From Trichobilharzia szidati (Eukaryota; Platyhelminthes; Trematoda; Strigeidida; Schistosomatidae), in NCBI GenBank assembly GCA_944472155.2, contig OX235273.1, forward strand, positions 84,810,793-84,874,792: a stretch of 64,000 nt of DNA, written 5' to 3'. A program made the translations under genes and the position numbers. Below, in pieces: positions 36,717 through 49,550 of the stretch (position 1 is its first letter; the number at the start of each line of letters is the position of its first letter). Under the pieces are notes generated by a model. The model did no database searches. It saw only the letters and a list, made by a program, of their open reading frames with translations, and had not been told where the DNA came from.

Positions 36717-39700
36717 CTGAAATGCATAAGTAAAATAGCATAAGAAAAAGCATGAGGTATTAAGAAAAGTCAAAATGAATAATTATTATGGAATGTGCAT
36801 CACACTAAAACCTGTATTCATGAATCACGGTTTTCTGCATGTTCTACATGCTCTGGTAAGTGACTTTTTTATACGTGAACTCCTAGAAATCCAACATAGA
36901 CAAAAATACTAAGTGGACAATAAACAAATTCAATAAAAACATGAAATCACTTGAAATGCATATCACAATTGCTAAGTACGAAGTAAGTCCTCACCACTAC
37001 CATGCTACGATGCCTATTATACTTTAATGCCAATGATGATCATCAAAACACCGCATAAGATAGTAAAACATTTTCACTTCACACGTGAGGACTTACATTC
37101 TCATGTTTGCCAATAAGCGAAATAGGCGCCTACACCATTGTTCTCATCAGATCCGGGAACACATAGACACTATTGGTTCAACATTAGGGTCACTCAACTA
37201 TCCTAGATGAGCCCTCCCTAGCCAATCCCATGATTGGCGTCGAGCACTCACACTCTTTATCTCGATTCTGAAGAGACAATCCGCATCATGTGAACACAGT
37301 GGGCAGAACTTAGCTAATTAGTTGCCTAGCTGAAATGAAAGAGATAAATGTGCTCCTTGTATTAAACACAATAATCTCTGAAACAAAGATTACCAATTAA
37401 TCCTCCCACGAATACAAAGGACTCCTTTAGTGCTTACCTGTTTTCACCACATATGTTTTAAACAATATACCTGACCATCTATCGAAAATTAAATATGTTC
37501 CACAATAGTTCGCCTCATCTCACCCTGTTACTGAAGAACGTTCAACTCCAGTAGGATACCTGATAAAGTTGCGGGGATTTAAATACGTTTCCCCATGTAC
37601 TCTGATAGTGACAGAGGCTGACTGAACACGGAAACCAAGTCAGATGATGAGGATTTCAGTCTGCGCTTCATGTGCACTAGTAGATGTAACAGAACTCAAT
37701 TAAAACCACCCTATGTTTGCCACACCGAGGTTTAGGATCAAAAGAAGAAGTCACTACCGGTTGTCTTAAGCAATATGCAAAATATTGACTGTGTAACCGC
37801 GACCTAAGAAATACTAGAAGCTAGTGATCCGGATACCGACGCAACATGATGCGAATTGAACATAAGTAGTCTCCACTTACTCATTAGTGACCTCTTTCGA
37901 ATTGGTAAATTGTAATGAGAGACTTTTGTAAAGGGGACAGTTAGTGATATAGATCATAAACTAATGGCGGTATACATGAATTTACCTTCCGTTATTTCTG
38001 AAATTCTCAATATTCTGAAATTGTTGTTCACTTTCTTCACAGCTTTTGCGTTTATTCTCTGATTTTATCTACTATATTAATTTCTCCCAATGTTGCATTG
38101 AAGTGAGACAACTTGAATCGTTGTACCTATCGACAAAGTTCTAATTCTTGTATGTACGATCACATATATGTTTTCTGTCCTAAATTATGAACAAAAAGCA
38201 AAATAATAACAACTGATACCCTGATGATGATGATACCGAGATAAAAATATAAGAAAAGCCAAAAGATACACACAGCCTTCCAATAAGTTGACGGCAAATG
38301 GGAAATTCTAAAAAGAAACCATCAAAACAGTGAGTCTGGATAGATGACCAATTTCGAAACAAAAGGAAATCCCGACTACCTGCTCTTAACGAAGCAGAAA
38401 GCTAAACTGTTTGGCTTCTGTAACATGTCGGATAGCCAAAAGGTACATAATAAAGATAATGCGACTCCTCCTGATTACAGATCCCACTGCTTAAATATCA
38501 GTCAAATCTGAGCAATATATGTGGAAGGTTTCGTTCAACCATCACAAGCAAAGCTAGGTTTGAAATAGTGACCCCAAAAGTACAAATCCCAAAACAATAT
38601 TCACGTTTCTGTGTATAACTTAGTTTGAACCACTCAGTATATGTTTTATCAATGTCCTAAGTAGAACGAATCTTTAGTTATTTACTAAACCTTTAACTTG
38701 GTTATCAGGCTTAGTTGAATGACCTCCTGAATTGCTAACTAAAGGTCGAGTGGCTCGACCACAACTCAACTTTTAAGGAAAGAGTAAATGTAAGGTCTTC
38801 ATACGAACACAAAGGTAATATTAAGAACGTGTAACGGATGATAGTGAATACGAATGAATAATACAGCAAGTTTAGAAAGGATGAATAGCTATCATAAGGT
38901 ATATTATTCCAAAACTGTCTGCTTATTTAAGACCATGTAGGTTTTACACAGAAGCATGCCAGCCTGACTTTCTTCGAACAATGTAATGAAGCCAACTGGT
39001 TATTTTAACTATGAATAATATCTACTTATATGATGCAGCTGAATTCCTAAATTGAAATTTCTCGCAAACTGAACCACAATCCCCCTTATCTTAGAAATAC
39101 AGAAGGCTCTAAGGTTTTCGTGCCATAAATAAATTTGAATCGTTTATCAGTAGCTGAGAAGTTGATTAGTGTTACGTTTTGGAACTACATCAATAATTTC
39201 TCCGATGGTTGCGTTGATGTAGGTGGGAAAAGCTAAATTTAGGTGTACGATAACGCTTTCCAAATTTTATTTAGATTCCATATCGCAGTGTACGAAATGG
39301 CATTCTTCTTCAGTAAGTTTATCACACTTATTGTGAAATCAAGCTTCTGATTGTAGTTACCATCGCAAATCGCTGCTTAAACCAGAAGTCAAATGCCGAT
39401 TTCTCCTACCTGTTACCAACAATTCGCATCTCAAGCTTGAAGCGTATATGTAGAAATATCTTTACAATCAACCCGGGTTCAAGTTATTACTGATTGTAAC
39501 TCTGGTATTAGATTAGGATTTTACCAAAGACCTCACGTGCTGGGAATGAAACAAGCAATTGTCCCGACATTCAATAATTGGTTATTCGTCTTACTGTTTT
39601 GTAAGGTATGACCTGGTTTAGATACATTGTCAGGTACTTATGATATCATCAAAACCACCACGTTTATTTGAATACCACCACCTGCTTTCTGATGTAAACA

Positions 39701-40239
39701 TTTACCTATTCGTGACCTGACTTATGCAACTGAAGCAGTCAATGATGTTATGCTTGTTACTAACCCAACAGAAAAAGTCATTGAGTCCTGATTCACACAT
39801 CTGTATGGATCATAGTAAATATTTCCCTATTGGACATCTTTACCTAATGTTATTTCCGATATATTTTAGTTGTCCGACTACAGTGCTCGAATCCAGTGCA
39901 ACCAGGGCATGTTTCACACAACTTAGGAATGCCTGTCTAATTTTACTTAACTGCACCCTTTCACTAAATTACTGGATCTCAAAAGAACCAAGACAGTAAC
40001 ATAGTTCATCCTTAATCCTGGAGATAATTTACAGATGAACAGGTAGTCCAACATCGAGACTTCTGACCATATCACGTCAAAACTTATTACACCGCTAATT
40101 TGATAAAGGTGCAACATAGTCACAAGTGCTTCAAGAATTAAAAGGTACAGAATGAACCTAATCTCTTCGTACCTGATTTTCTAAATTATGATTAAATATC
40201 AATCGGAATGTTCTAGTTGCAGGAATCATAGTTATGGAT
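36717..40239. other. Region upstream of PITPNM, no gene recognised
   Basis: No coding exon or promoter element could be identified. Bases 38040-38150 resemble a worn RTE family B tail (GTGAGACAACTTGAATCG, GACAAAGTTCTAA). The frames at 38180-38362 and 39724-39999 lack recognisable features. Confidence 0.45.
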
Positions 40240-40395
40240 TTTTTTTATTATAGCTTGATTCCACACAGTATTTTGGTACAAGTATGAAATTTTCAGCATG
40301 TGATATCGGTAGCCAAAATTTAGCAGGCCGACCATAGATATCAGGTGTGCGTCGGCGGGTCGACGAGAGTGCTAACCGCTGTGCCACCGACGCAC
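40240..40395 (-). repeat. tRNA-derived SINE, family 1
   Basis: Reverse-strand copy of the 993-1205 repeat: GTGCGTCGGTGGCACAGCGG head, body with TTTTGGCTACCGATATCACA, and an AATAAAAAAA tail. The box B region is partly deleted between the head and the GACGCACACCTGATA junction. Confidence 0.8.
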
Positions 40396-41179
40396 AAAGA
40401 CGTACAGCGGCCCGTTGATCCTTGCCAGTAGGCGGTAATATATAACCGCAGAAGTTTTCCTGAGATTTTTAGAGCCAACAGCCTTAAAATATGAAATGTT
40501 TAGGATTTAACTGCTAACCCAAACGTAATGCTTTATAACAGTCCACAAGTACAACAAAACAGTAGCATCCCTAGTAAATGAATAAGAAATACAAATGTCA
40601 CTTTTAACTAAAGACGGACGACCATAATGTGTCTCAGTTTTGCTGAAGGGACGTCATATATGACTAATGGTAAAAAAATGTAGTGGACCTACCAACAACA
40701 ATTAACGACAAGTTCGGCCCTGTGTTTATCTCTAAGAACCAAGTGCGATTATTGTGTTACTTCATGTTTTTTTAGTCCAAATTAGTATACCCGAAATGGC
40801 TTTAAGGCAATGGTTCTTGCTACCTAGCTAGTGAGGGTACTAATTAGTACTACTCGAAAGTAACTTTCGAAAATATTCAGAAGAGAACCATACTGACTCT
40901 TTGGCCATTATTCTGGCACGTTGTACACAAAATGCTACAAAAGTATTGAACACCACCCTGGGTAGTATGATGTCAAAAAATTCAGTGTTTTGAGTAGACA
41001 GCTTGCAAAATATTCTTCAAGAATCTCGAAAGCTTGTGGTCTGAGTGATCATTAATATATTTGAGTATATATTCAACATGACATGGAATTTTCTGAACGT
41101 CTCTCTACAAGATTCTACTAACCCAAAACAACAAACAAACGAAAATCTCCAAAAACAATACCTTGCAGATATAAGAAAA

Positions 41180-42570
41180 TTTTGAAATGATCCCGAAAGT
41201 GACCTTTATTGATGGTCATGCAAAGCCAAATGTTCAATATACAGCAGACATAATTATGAGAAGCTACCGATACTTCACTAATTTTCTCCTGCTCCTGTTG
41301 GATAATTCAGTAGACTTTACTAAATTACATTCAGAAGACCTAGCTATAAACTTCTTAGTCACAGTATGTAATTGCGAAGCGCTCCTGGAAAATTAGGTAT
41401 CTGCTACGTACCATTGGAAATACAAGGTTGACTGAGAACGATGGAGACGCCATCGGGTGCGATCCTAGCTGAAAGTCGTCACAGCTGGATTATATCCTAA
41501 ATGGCGATCACTTACTGGTCAAAATCTCTTAGGTAGCAGTGATCATGTGGTCACGGAATTTGATCTGGTCCTTTGAGGACAACTACCATCGTATGCTACA
41601 CAACCCCGTCTGTGCTGTTGCGAAGCCGACTACACATAGATGCTGAGACTTCTGTTCAATATAGAACGTCCTACAGACTCAGCGGAGCTACCAATAGAGG
41701 GACATTGTGAAGTGGCAAAAGTTGTCATCATACGGCAATCTCACATACTGTCCTCATAGTCACACTAAAACCTAAGAAGCGGTCCTTATTTCTCAAGAGG
41801 GGCACACAGCGTATTCTGCAAGCAAACTGGAAAGCTTGGTTTACACGGCTACCCTTCAAAGGTCTGAACGAAAATGATGCATACCTGGGAACTCAGGAAC
41901 CAATGTAACACGAGGGTCAGGAGCGACAGTAGGTCTTTTGAGGCCAGTGTTTCAGAAAAACTGGCTAACCAAAAAAGCATGTACTGATTCACATCAGGAC
42001 AAAAACCCGTCAACCAGAGCGCATGTGCGTTAAAAGGTCCAAGTGGTCAATATCTCTCTAGTTTTGGAAATGGCTGAAGCACCCATTTTGGCCTTTGTCA
42101 GATAACTGAATAGCACTGTGGGTACTGCCACTACAAATCACAACGATTACACCTCCAACTTACATAGAGAAAACTTGGTGTGTACACTCCAAATAATACT
42201 CACAGTAGTACTAGGGAAGTTACAAAAAATTCACCTCTGGAAAGTCCCGAGGTTGTGACGACATTAGGCCGTCTGTTCTCACGAAATGCACTGAAGCCCT
42301 CTTCAAAACCTTGTGTGATATGTCGCAACACGACACGGATTCACGTAAACTGCTAAAGAAGTGAAAGAGAGCCATCTTTTCTCCTGTCTTCAAGTATGGG
42401 GACAGGCAAAATGCAATGCGTCACAGACCAGTTGCTTCACTCCCAGTAGTATCAAAAGTACCGCAAGTCTGATTGATGACATTAGGCGATACCTAGACAG
42501 GATTAGCATACCCCATGAAGAAAACTTGGTTTCAGGAGAGGTATATTATGTGTGGCAAGACTATTATCTA
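41180..42570 (+). pseudogene. CR1/jockey-like non-LTR retrotransposon fossil
   Basis: Several frames, many stops. Readable pieces in order: an endonuclease end (NLLGSSDHVVTEFDLVL, about 41522-41577); a linker (RGTQRILQANWKAW, about 41800); and the N-terminal RT fingers (GKSRGCDDIRPSVLTKCTEA, WKRAIFSPVFKYGDRQNA and RPVASLPVVSKV, about 42240-42460). The LGxSDH and FKxGDR...RPV blocks are typical of jockey/CR1 elements and unlike the RTE families elsewhere in this window. The RT palm is missing or unrecognisable. Confidence 0.7.
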
Positions 42571-43007
42571 TTTGTAATCATAATAATAATATATTTTCCG
42601 TTTTTGTACATGAGGGACGCCAGTTTACAGGCATCATCAATTCGATAAATTACACATACGACTAGTAAGCATATTTGGTAATTATAATGTAATAAGGTAC
42701 ATATGTATTCCTGCCTATGTAGGACATACAAGTGGTACAGGCATGGATAAGTATTATTTAAATTACACATTTAAATTACATGATTTACGGTTGAATTACA
42801 TGGTTGCTGTCATTTTGTCTTTAGTTTGTGGGAAAAATCTGATAACCAGTGATTCAATGGACCACACCAAGAAATATAGAGATATTGACTTCGCATTAAC
42901 AAAAAACCAGGTATGCGTTAGATGGATTACAGATACTTGGGAAAATAAATAAAGCTTGAAGTCAGTTCCCTCATATAACAATAAAATGCATCTTATAATT
43001 TTAAATT
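42571..43007. other. Unassigned AT-rich sequence before the assembly gap
   Basis: Contains two short overlapping frames (42743-42952 plus, 42796-42981 minus) with no recognised motif. Confidence 0.4.
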
Positions 43008-43507
43008 NNNNNNNNNNNNNNNNNNNNNNNNNNNNNNNNNNNNNNNNNNNNNNNNNNNNNNNNNNNNNNNNNNNNNNNNNNNNNNNNNNNNNNNNNNNNN
43101 NNNNNNNNNNNNNNNNNNNNNNNNNNNNNNNNNNNNNNNNNNNNNNNNNNNNNNNNNNNNNNNNNNNNNNNNNNNNNNNNNNNNNNNNNNNNNNNNNNNN
43201 NNNNNNNNNNNNNNNNNNNNNNNNNNNNNNNNNNNNNNNNNNNNNNNNNNNNNNNNNNNNNNNNNNNNNNNNNNNNNNNNNNNNNNNNNNNNNNNNNNNN
43301 NNNNNNNNNNNNNNNNNNNNNNNNNNNNNNNNNNNNNNNNNNNNNNNNNNNNNNNNNNNNNNNNNNNNNNNNNNNNNNNNNNNNNNNNNNNNNNNNNNNN
43401 NNNNNNNNNNNNNNNNNNNNNNNNNNNNNNNNNNNNNNNNNNNNNNNNNNNNNNNNNNNNNNNNNNNNNNNNNNNNNNNNNNNNNNNNNNNNNNNNNNNN
43501 NNNNNNN
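43008..43507. other. Assembly gap (500 N)
   Basis: Exactly 500 N, which suggests a placeholder gap of unknown real size. The open frame running through it is meaningless. Confidence 0.98.
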
Positions 43508-43545
43508 TAGTTGAAACTCCGTCAGTTAGTCAGTTAAAGCAATCA
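43508..43545 (+). repeat. RTE-like family B 3' terminal tail at gap edge
   Basis: TAGTTGAAACTCCGTCAGTT followed by AGTCAGTT resembles the end of the family B element at 36285-36315 (GTTGAAACCAGTCAGTCAGT). Most of an RTE copy is therefore probably hidden in the gap. Confidence 0.5.
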
Positions 43546-43959
43546 TTATATCACGAAATAAAATGGTCACTTGTCTCAAATATTTGTTCATAAGTAAAAA
43601 CACAGTTTTTGTTCAGCGAAGAAATTTCTTTTCAACGACTTCATTTTCAAGCTGTACAGTCGTATTTATATTACAGAAAAGGTCATTAAGTGGCACTAAA
43701 TAATTGCTCAGTCAATATACATATATGTGATAAGAATAACGATAATTAAAATGTTATAAGGGGTAGAGTTGGAGTGGATAAATTACAAAATTATTAAAGA
43801 TTGTTTTATAAGTGAATTGAAATCAAAAATGTTTTAAAAATGTCAAGTGTTGTCTAAAAATTTTGAAAAATAAGAGTACGATTACGATAAGAATGAAGAT
43901 GTGAATTGAAGTGGAAAGAATTCAAGTGGTAAATTAAAATAAATTAAAAACTTGAAAGA

Positions 43960-45300
43960 ATATTACTATGACCAAGGTAAAGAAAGGGGTTTGACAAAAC
44001 GTTTTTGAACACATAATTTAGGTTTCTGTTCATGTATAGCTAAAGCTTCGGCTATGCATAAGTGAAGAAAACGTAAACCTTCGGATCGATTCGATTTTGC
44101 CATGTAAATAACTTTGAAAGATGAATCACGTGGGGCTAAATGACCTGACACAAACAGGTGATCACAGATAGACGACTTCGCAGTTCTACGTTCGCCTTTC
44201 ATTAACCAGGCTGGATAGTGTTCAGCTACACGTTTTCGGAGATTACGCTTACAACGTCTAATATAAACAGCTCCACAAGAGTAGGTAAAAGAGTAAATAC
44301 ACATGGATGTGGACAAAAGCGGTAATCTATCCTTGATGCATTGTCTAATCATATTTCGGCTGGTAAAAACTAGTTGTAAGTCAGCTGCAGGAAAAGTACT
44401 TTTAATACATTTAGATAAACGATTTTTAATCAATTCCGAAATGGTGTTACCTTTGAATGCCAGACTCATAAACAGTTTCTTCTTTGGCACTGTAATTTGT
44501 CTGGGGGCGTGTTCTTTCTTGATATTACGTTCGATAAACCTTGTAGGATAACCATTGTTAAGGAGATTTGATCGAAGCTTATCTAGTTCATTATCGATTG
44601 TCTCTGCAGAGCAGATTTTACGAATTCTAGGGCATAAGGAATGGATAAGATTTCTTTCTCCCTAACGGTACCCAACTGTTGAAGTTAGTGTACTGCCCAG
44701 TGAATGTTGGCTTTCAGTAAATCGACCTTAGCAACGTATCATTCTCTCTCCTATCTAGCTTTACATCAAGGAAGTGAAATGAGGAATTCGACTCTTCTTC
44801 GACCGTGAAAAGCAAAGATGGGTGAGAACCATTAAATATTCCAAGAAGTTCAGCAGTTGAAGAGTTTTCGTCACATACAATGAAAGTGTCATCTATCTTT
44901 TATCCATAAACAAACTACCGATGGTCTCCTTTAGTGGGCCATTCTCTAAGCTAGCCATGAAGACGTCCGCTAAGAGCGGTCCTAAAGGAGACCCCATTGC
45001 GACTCCATCCCTTTGATTGTAGATGACATCATTAAATCTAAATTGCACGTTCAGTGTGCATCTCAATAATAGTTGTTTAAGATATTCAGTTGGTAACCCA
45101 ATGTTCATGCTATTTGAATCAATATACTCACATAGATAGCAGATAGTGTCTACTAGTGGTACATTTGTGAACAAAGAACAAACATCTAGCGAAATCATAT
45201 GCTTACCAGACACATTAATTTCATCAACACAACTGACAAAGTCAAAAGTGTCGGAAAGACTATGTTTACATAGATTTAATCTCACTGGTTCCAAATATTT
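43960..45300 (-). pseudogene. Penelope-like element 2, broken
   Basis: Minus strand: RT fingers/palm at 45294-44893 (FDFVSCVDEINVSGKHMISL, DVCSLFTNVPLVDTICYL, GVAMGSPLGPLLADVFM). A small deletion in the catalytic YVDD box at about 44893-44905 shifts frame but leaves DDTFIVCDE readable. RT thumb and linker follow to about 44500 with a stop at about 44690. The endonuclease-bearing frame at 44490-43966 has FTYSCGAVYIRRCKRNLRKR, HLFVSGHLAPRDSSFK and CIAEALAIHEQKPKLC. The GIY-YIG box is altered (YIR for YIG). Closest relative in the window is PLE 3 (shared KPxLCVQK...SLPW C-terminus). Non-functional. Confidence 0.85.
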
Positions 45301-47689
45301 GTACTGATGTTTTTATAACTGTCAAAAGGTGACTAATCTACTCATGATCTAAACGAAACTCAGTTTTTTTTTCAGGTCATTTTTCTGCACGGTTTAGCAA
45401 AGTTCACGGTTTTACAGAAGCCAAGTGGTAATTGGCTAGTAAGGCGATCACTGTGACATGCATCGCAGAGGCCTACTGGAAAGATTGGCAAAACGATGCT
45501 GTTGGAATAGCCCTGTCAGTTAACTGACTACAGTCTTACCTCCACCTTCCGAAATGTTAAGGAGTGCATCTCCTCGTCAAAGAGCTTTATAGTGTTTCTC
45601 TACTTAGAATGCCTTCCGGACCTCTGTTTTGGAAGATATATAGGTGTTAACCATTTCTACTTTTAAGCTTAGGCCAGCCCAAGTATTTTTCAACGCACCT
45701 TTTTAGTTTTTGCCTTTCATGTGGTATGTCCTGCCCACTATCTCAGTGGCAATATGTTTCTTACTGTAGTTGTCTTGAATGTAGAAGAATAGCTTCTGGC
45801 CGTCATTAGGAGGACCCACTACTACCTTCTATCTAAGGAGTAATCATCATCACACCTCTTTTGTCTTTATAAGCACAGATTTATTTCATGCACGAAACTC
45901 TGACGAACATCGCTGCTGCAGTTTTCTAGCATAATAAACTGATATGAGTCATGAGGCTGCACGAAGCTTTCGGAAACCCACTGCCTGTTAGTTGTGGCTT
46001 TACCCACAGTCTTCATGACTTCCCATACCTCCCAATATTGGTAATCTATGTCTTTAGATAATCAGTAATTGACTTTAAGATAGTTCAATTCGGCATTTAG
46101 GTGCGATAGTGAATATCAATAATCTCATCACGTCACACATGTTATCAAGTGTCCTTAGTTTAGGTCACTGATTCGGTAGTAGAATTAATCTGTAGTTGCA
46201 TCTAAAATACATCTCACTGACGCATGAGCACAGTCACTTTAATCAACTTTTATCTTTTCGATCACTTTCTATGTAATTAAGTCATCCTGACGGAAGACAT
46301 ATGACCGACTTTTGAGATGTATCCGATCTCAAAGAGCAGCAACACGCCTGACCTTCCATATTCTTCTGATGAGTGCTCATTAAATGTCTTTCGGATAAAA
46401 AAATTGAGGAAAATTTCCCCAGGATATCGTGTGCAGGATCGAAAAATGCCTTACAGATCAACAGTGTATGACATGGATTTTATCGAATCCCTCTGTCAAG
46501 TTAGCTGTGTCAAGGTGTACACTTTGTAAGTGACCAGCTTCTTTGCGTTATTCGTCACTGTGGATGGCAACGCTGTGAAGGAAAACTATTGAGTGAGTCG
46601 AAACGGTATTAGAAACTAGGGTTTCAAAAAATGACAGGTATCTAGATGAAATAAAAATACAGTTGTATCGATGATATTTATACAATGTGACAATAGCAAA
46701 GGTAATATATCAACAGCCAAAGGCAAGATACAGAATAAATTTCTTTATATAATACATCTGTTTAACTGAGAAATCAGTGTACTGAATTCAACATTTTATT
46801 CAGTTAGTGTTTCAAATTTTCATATTAGGACTTCGAAAACTACTCCCTGAGCTTATAAATTTTAATCTAATTCAGAGTGGACCAGGGACTTTAGAAGCCG
46901 AATTCTTGTGTTTTGTATTGATCATAACAAAGTTGTCTTCCATACGTGCCATTCTGATCTCGTGCTCACAATATATCTATTTTGTAGGGTGTGTAGAGAA
47001 ACATTTTTTTACTTCTTCTCTTTTGAACTTGGATTACAGCAGTAGTCTGTTTCAAATAGTTCATTGTTCATGCTTTCTTCGTTTGGACAGTTGTAAGTGT
47101 CCTGTTTTAACAAAAATCAACTAATTGAAAGATAATTGAGGCTATTACAAAGCTTTATACAAAAAAGCGATGGAATTTGATGGTTTCAAACCATGAGATT
47201 TTGTTTATTGTATGTTAGAATCAGTTCCGTAAAATAAAGTACACCATGTGATGCAAAGTTGCTGCATATGATGATAGAACCAATTCTGTAAGCTTTTTCT
47301 TCATTTCTTTCAAGAATTGTACAATCTTTACTTTGAAGCTAATTAAATATGCGCGTGATTTCGTATAGTGGTCATTTGACATAATTGCATGATTTAAACA
47401 ATAAAAAAGAGATAAGAGTTTAAGCATTTTGATGGATGGAAATTCTGGTAGCCCAGTGATTTAAGCAGCCGCCGTCACTCCGTAATTATGTAGATGATCA
47501 CATCGTAAAATCATACGCATTTAAGCCGGTTTTGAAGGTTGTTTGAAAAAGAAAACTGCCTATATTCTGAGTTAAAAATTCTATTTTGTTTTTCTCTTCT
47601 AAATAAAACAAATATTTTAGTATTTGTTTTCATGACCACCATTCATATAATTCACATCTGTGCTAGAAATAGAGTAACTGCACTCGTTA
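45301..47689. other. Unassigned sequence, possible old coding-like debris at 45.4-46.1 kb
   Basis: No frame longer than about 105 codons. Bases 45420-46060 are less AT-rich than neighbours and translate on the minus strand into stop-broken, protein-like pieces with no recognised family. The frames at 46317-46529 and 46807-47124 show nothing recognisable. Confidence 0.35.
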
Positions 47690-47800
47690 TTTCGGGTTTG
47701 ATTACGGATCAACATCAGTTAGGACACCACTTAAAACCAGGGAGTAATGGAGAGCTCTTTCGTCCTATTTTGGGACAGCTTAGTAATACATACTCATGAC
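47690..47800 (-). repeat. Sm-alpha-like SINE with partly degraded hammerhead
   Basis: Minus strand, 47786-47752: stem II is intact (GTCCCAAAATAGGAC) and followed by GAAAG, but the conserved CUGAUGA is mutated to CTAAGCT. The body (ATTACTCCCTGGTTTTAAG, CTAACTGATGTTGATCCGTA) matches the family. Confidence 0.72.
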
Positions 47801-48610
47801 CCCTACTCATTGTTATTGATTTAATGTATACAGAAATATGTGTACCGTCAGTCGTCAATTGCTTCGAAGTTTACATCAGACATTAATATTTTTACTTTAG
47901 AATCAGGTGGCTAGAAAATCGAATGAATATAACTATTAGTGGTGGTAATTATAATCTGTTTTGCCTCCGATGAACATAATTGAAGTTCATATAGTCTCAT
48001 AAAAAACTAAAAGAACAATAAGCAAGTTGGATATTGTTGTGTTGAGTTATGCAAACTAGGTGCGACTGTCAATATTATAAAAACGATATTCAAAATAAGT
48101 AAACTAGGGTAATGTTATTTAGTCCATTTCATTTTCTTTCATAATATATGAAAGATGAAATAAATGAAATAGGAAAGTGAAATAAGATTATAGGTTTCCA
48201 GGCCTTAGGTGTTACGAACTTCCTGGAATAATTTGAGCGCCGAGTCAGATTGATTTTCTCAACACGCTGGGATTAATTTAAATAATTTACATGGAAAGTG
48301 AAATAGTTTATCACTAAGAGAGATATTTATGAATAGGACATTTACTAGAAAAATGTAAATGAATTTTTATCATGAGAAATATGAACACTAACTGATTACA
48401 GACTGTGGCATGAAATTACTATCTCGACGTCTGGGATCGTTAGCATTTAAGCATATATTAAAATTCCAATGGATTTGCAGTCTTTTTTATGAGATAAAAC
48501 GAAAATGCAAAATGAATGAAGAAATTTTCTAGGATGATAAATGATTTTCTAGAAGACAACAAACTGAGTGGAGTATTTACCTATCGATGAGATCCTCATT
48601 TATATTTCTA

Positions 48611-48614
<4 letters not shown>

Positions 48615-48642
<28 letters not shown>
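48615..48642. repeat. (TA)n microsatellite
   Basis: TA run next to the RTE tail at 48695. Confidence 0.9.
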
Positions 48643-48643
<1 letters not shown>

Positions 48644-48689
48644 CAGTTTTAGTACAATACATAATTTAACAATATCATGGTTTTAGGTT

Positions 48690-49355
48690 GGAAATAATAA
48701 GGGTCGGTCGGTCGGTTTTCGACATAGAACTTTGCACATATTTGCGGCAGTTCAAGTCGCCACACTCCATGTAGCACACAAAGCAAGAGAAGAAAGTAAG
48801 AGAAATGCATAACAGAGACAGTAAACAGAGGTGTGAGACAAAGGAATAGTAATAACGGAGAACAAAACAGTTTAATTGGAAATCATAAGTCACAAGGAGT
48901 GGATGCATCTGCGCCATTGAGAACGATTTTGAGCCATGTCACCAATTGTTTCCAACCATTGGATTTACCATCCCGAGGACCCCAACCAGGAAGTCTACAC
49001 CTTCCTATGTGGCTTAGACTAACTGTTTTAGATTTCATTGACTGGTACCATGTTTTCGTTTGACCGCCGCTAGCTCTTTTCCAGGCTGGCCCTATGTCAG
49101 CTAACATTGCCCGTCGAGGAAGGCTGTGACTAGGCATGCGTAACACATGTCCTAACCATCTCAGTCGATGTAATTTCACAGTCTCGTCGATTGATTTCCC
49201 CGCCTTACCTAGCACTCGACGCCTAACCTCAATATTGCTCACCTTATCATACCACTTCACGCGGGAGATGGAACGCAGACACCTATGATCAAAGACAGCT
49301 AATCTTTTCCTGTCTTCTGCTCTCAATGGCCAGGTCTCACAGCCATAAGCCATCA
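48690..49355 (-). pseudogene. RTE-like (family B) C-terminal/3' fragment, well preserved
   Basis: Minus strand, 49356-48883 is an open frame of 157 codons covering the C-terminal domain: [81 protein letters not shown]. The 3' UTR then runs to about 48695. Best-preserved copy of this domain in the window. 5'-truncated; a SINE (49372-49550) abuts its 5' edge. Confidence 0.85.
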
Positions 49356-49371
49356 ATATCAGTATGTCAAA

Positions 49372-49550
49372 CAGGTGACAGAGCGCTTAGGACTCTCGCC
49401 GACCATGCACATGGTCTGGGGTTCAATCCCCTGCCGACGCACACCTGGTATCAATGGCCGGTCTACCAAATTTGGGCTACCGATATCGCATGCTGAAAAT
49501 TCCATACTTGTACCAAAAATACTATGTGGTTTCAAGCTATAATAAAAAAA
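49372..49550 (+). repeat. tRNA-derived SINE, family 1
   Basis: Copy of 993-1205 with a good box B (GGGGTTCAATCCCCTGCCG), body TTTGGGCTACCGATATCGCA and an ATAAAAAAA tail. Abuts the truncated 5' end of the neighbouring RTE fragment. Confidence 0.82.

Noticed and set aside
36309..36773. 154-codon minus-strand ORF as a protein of its own
   Set aside because: Only the 26 codons from 36707 to 36630 match a protein family. The rest crosses a GT donor into intron.
42956..43510. 184-codon ORF
   Set aside because: It consists almost wholly of N from the assembly gap.
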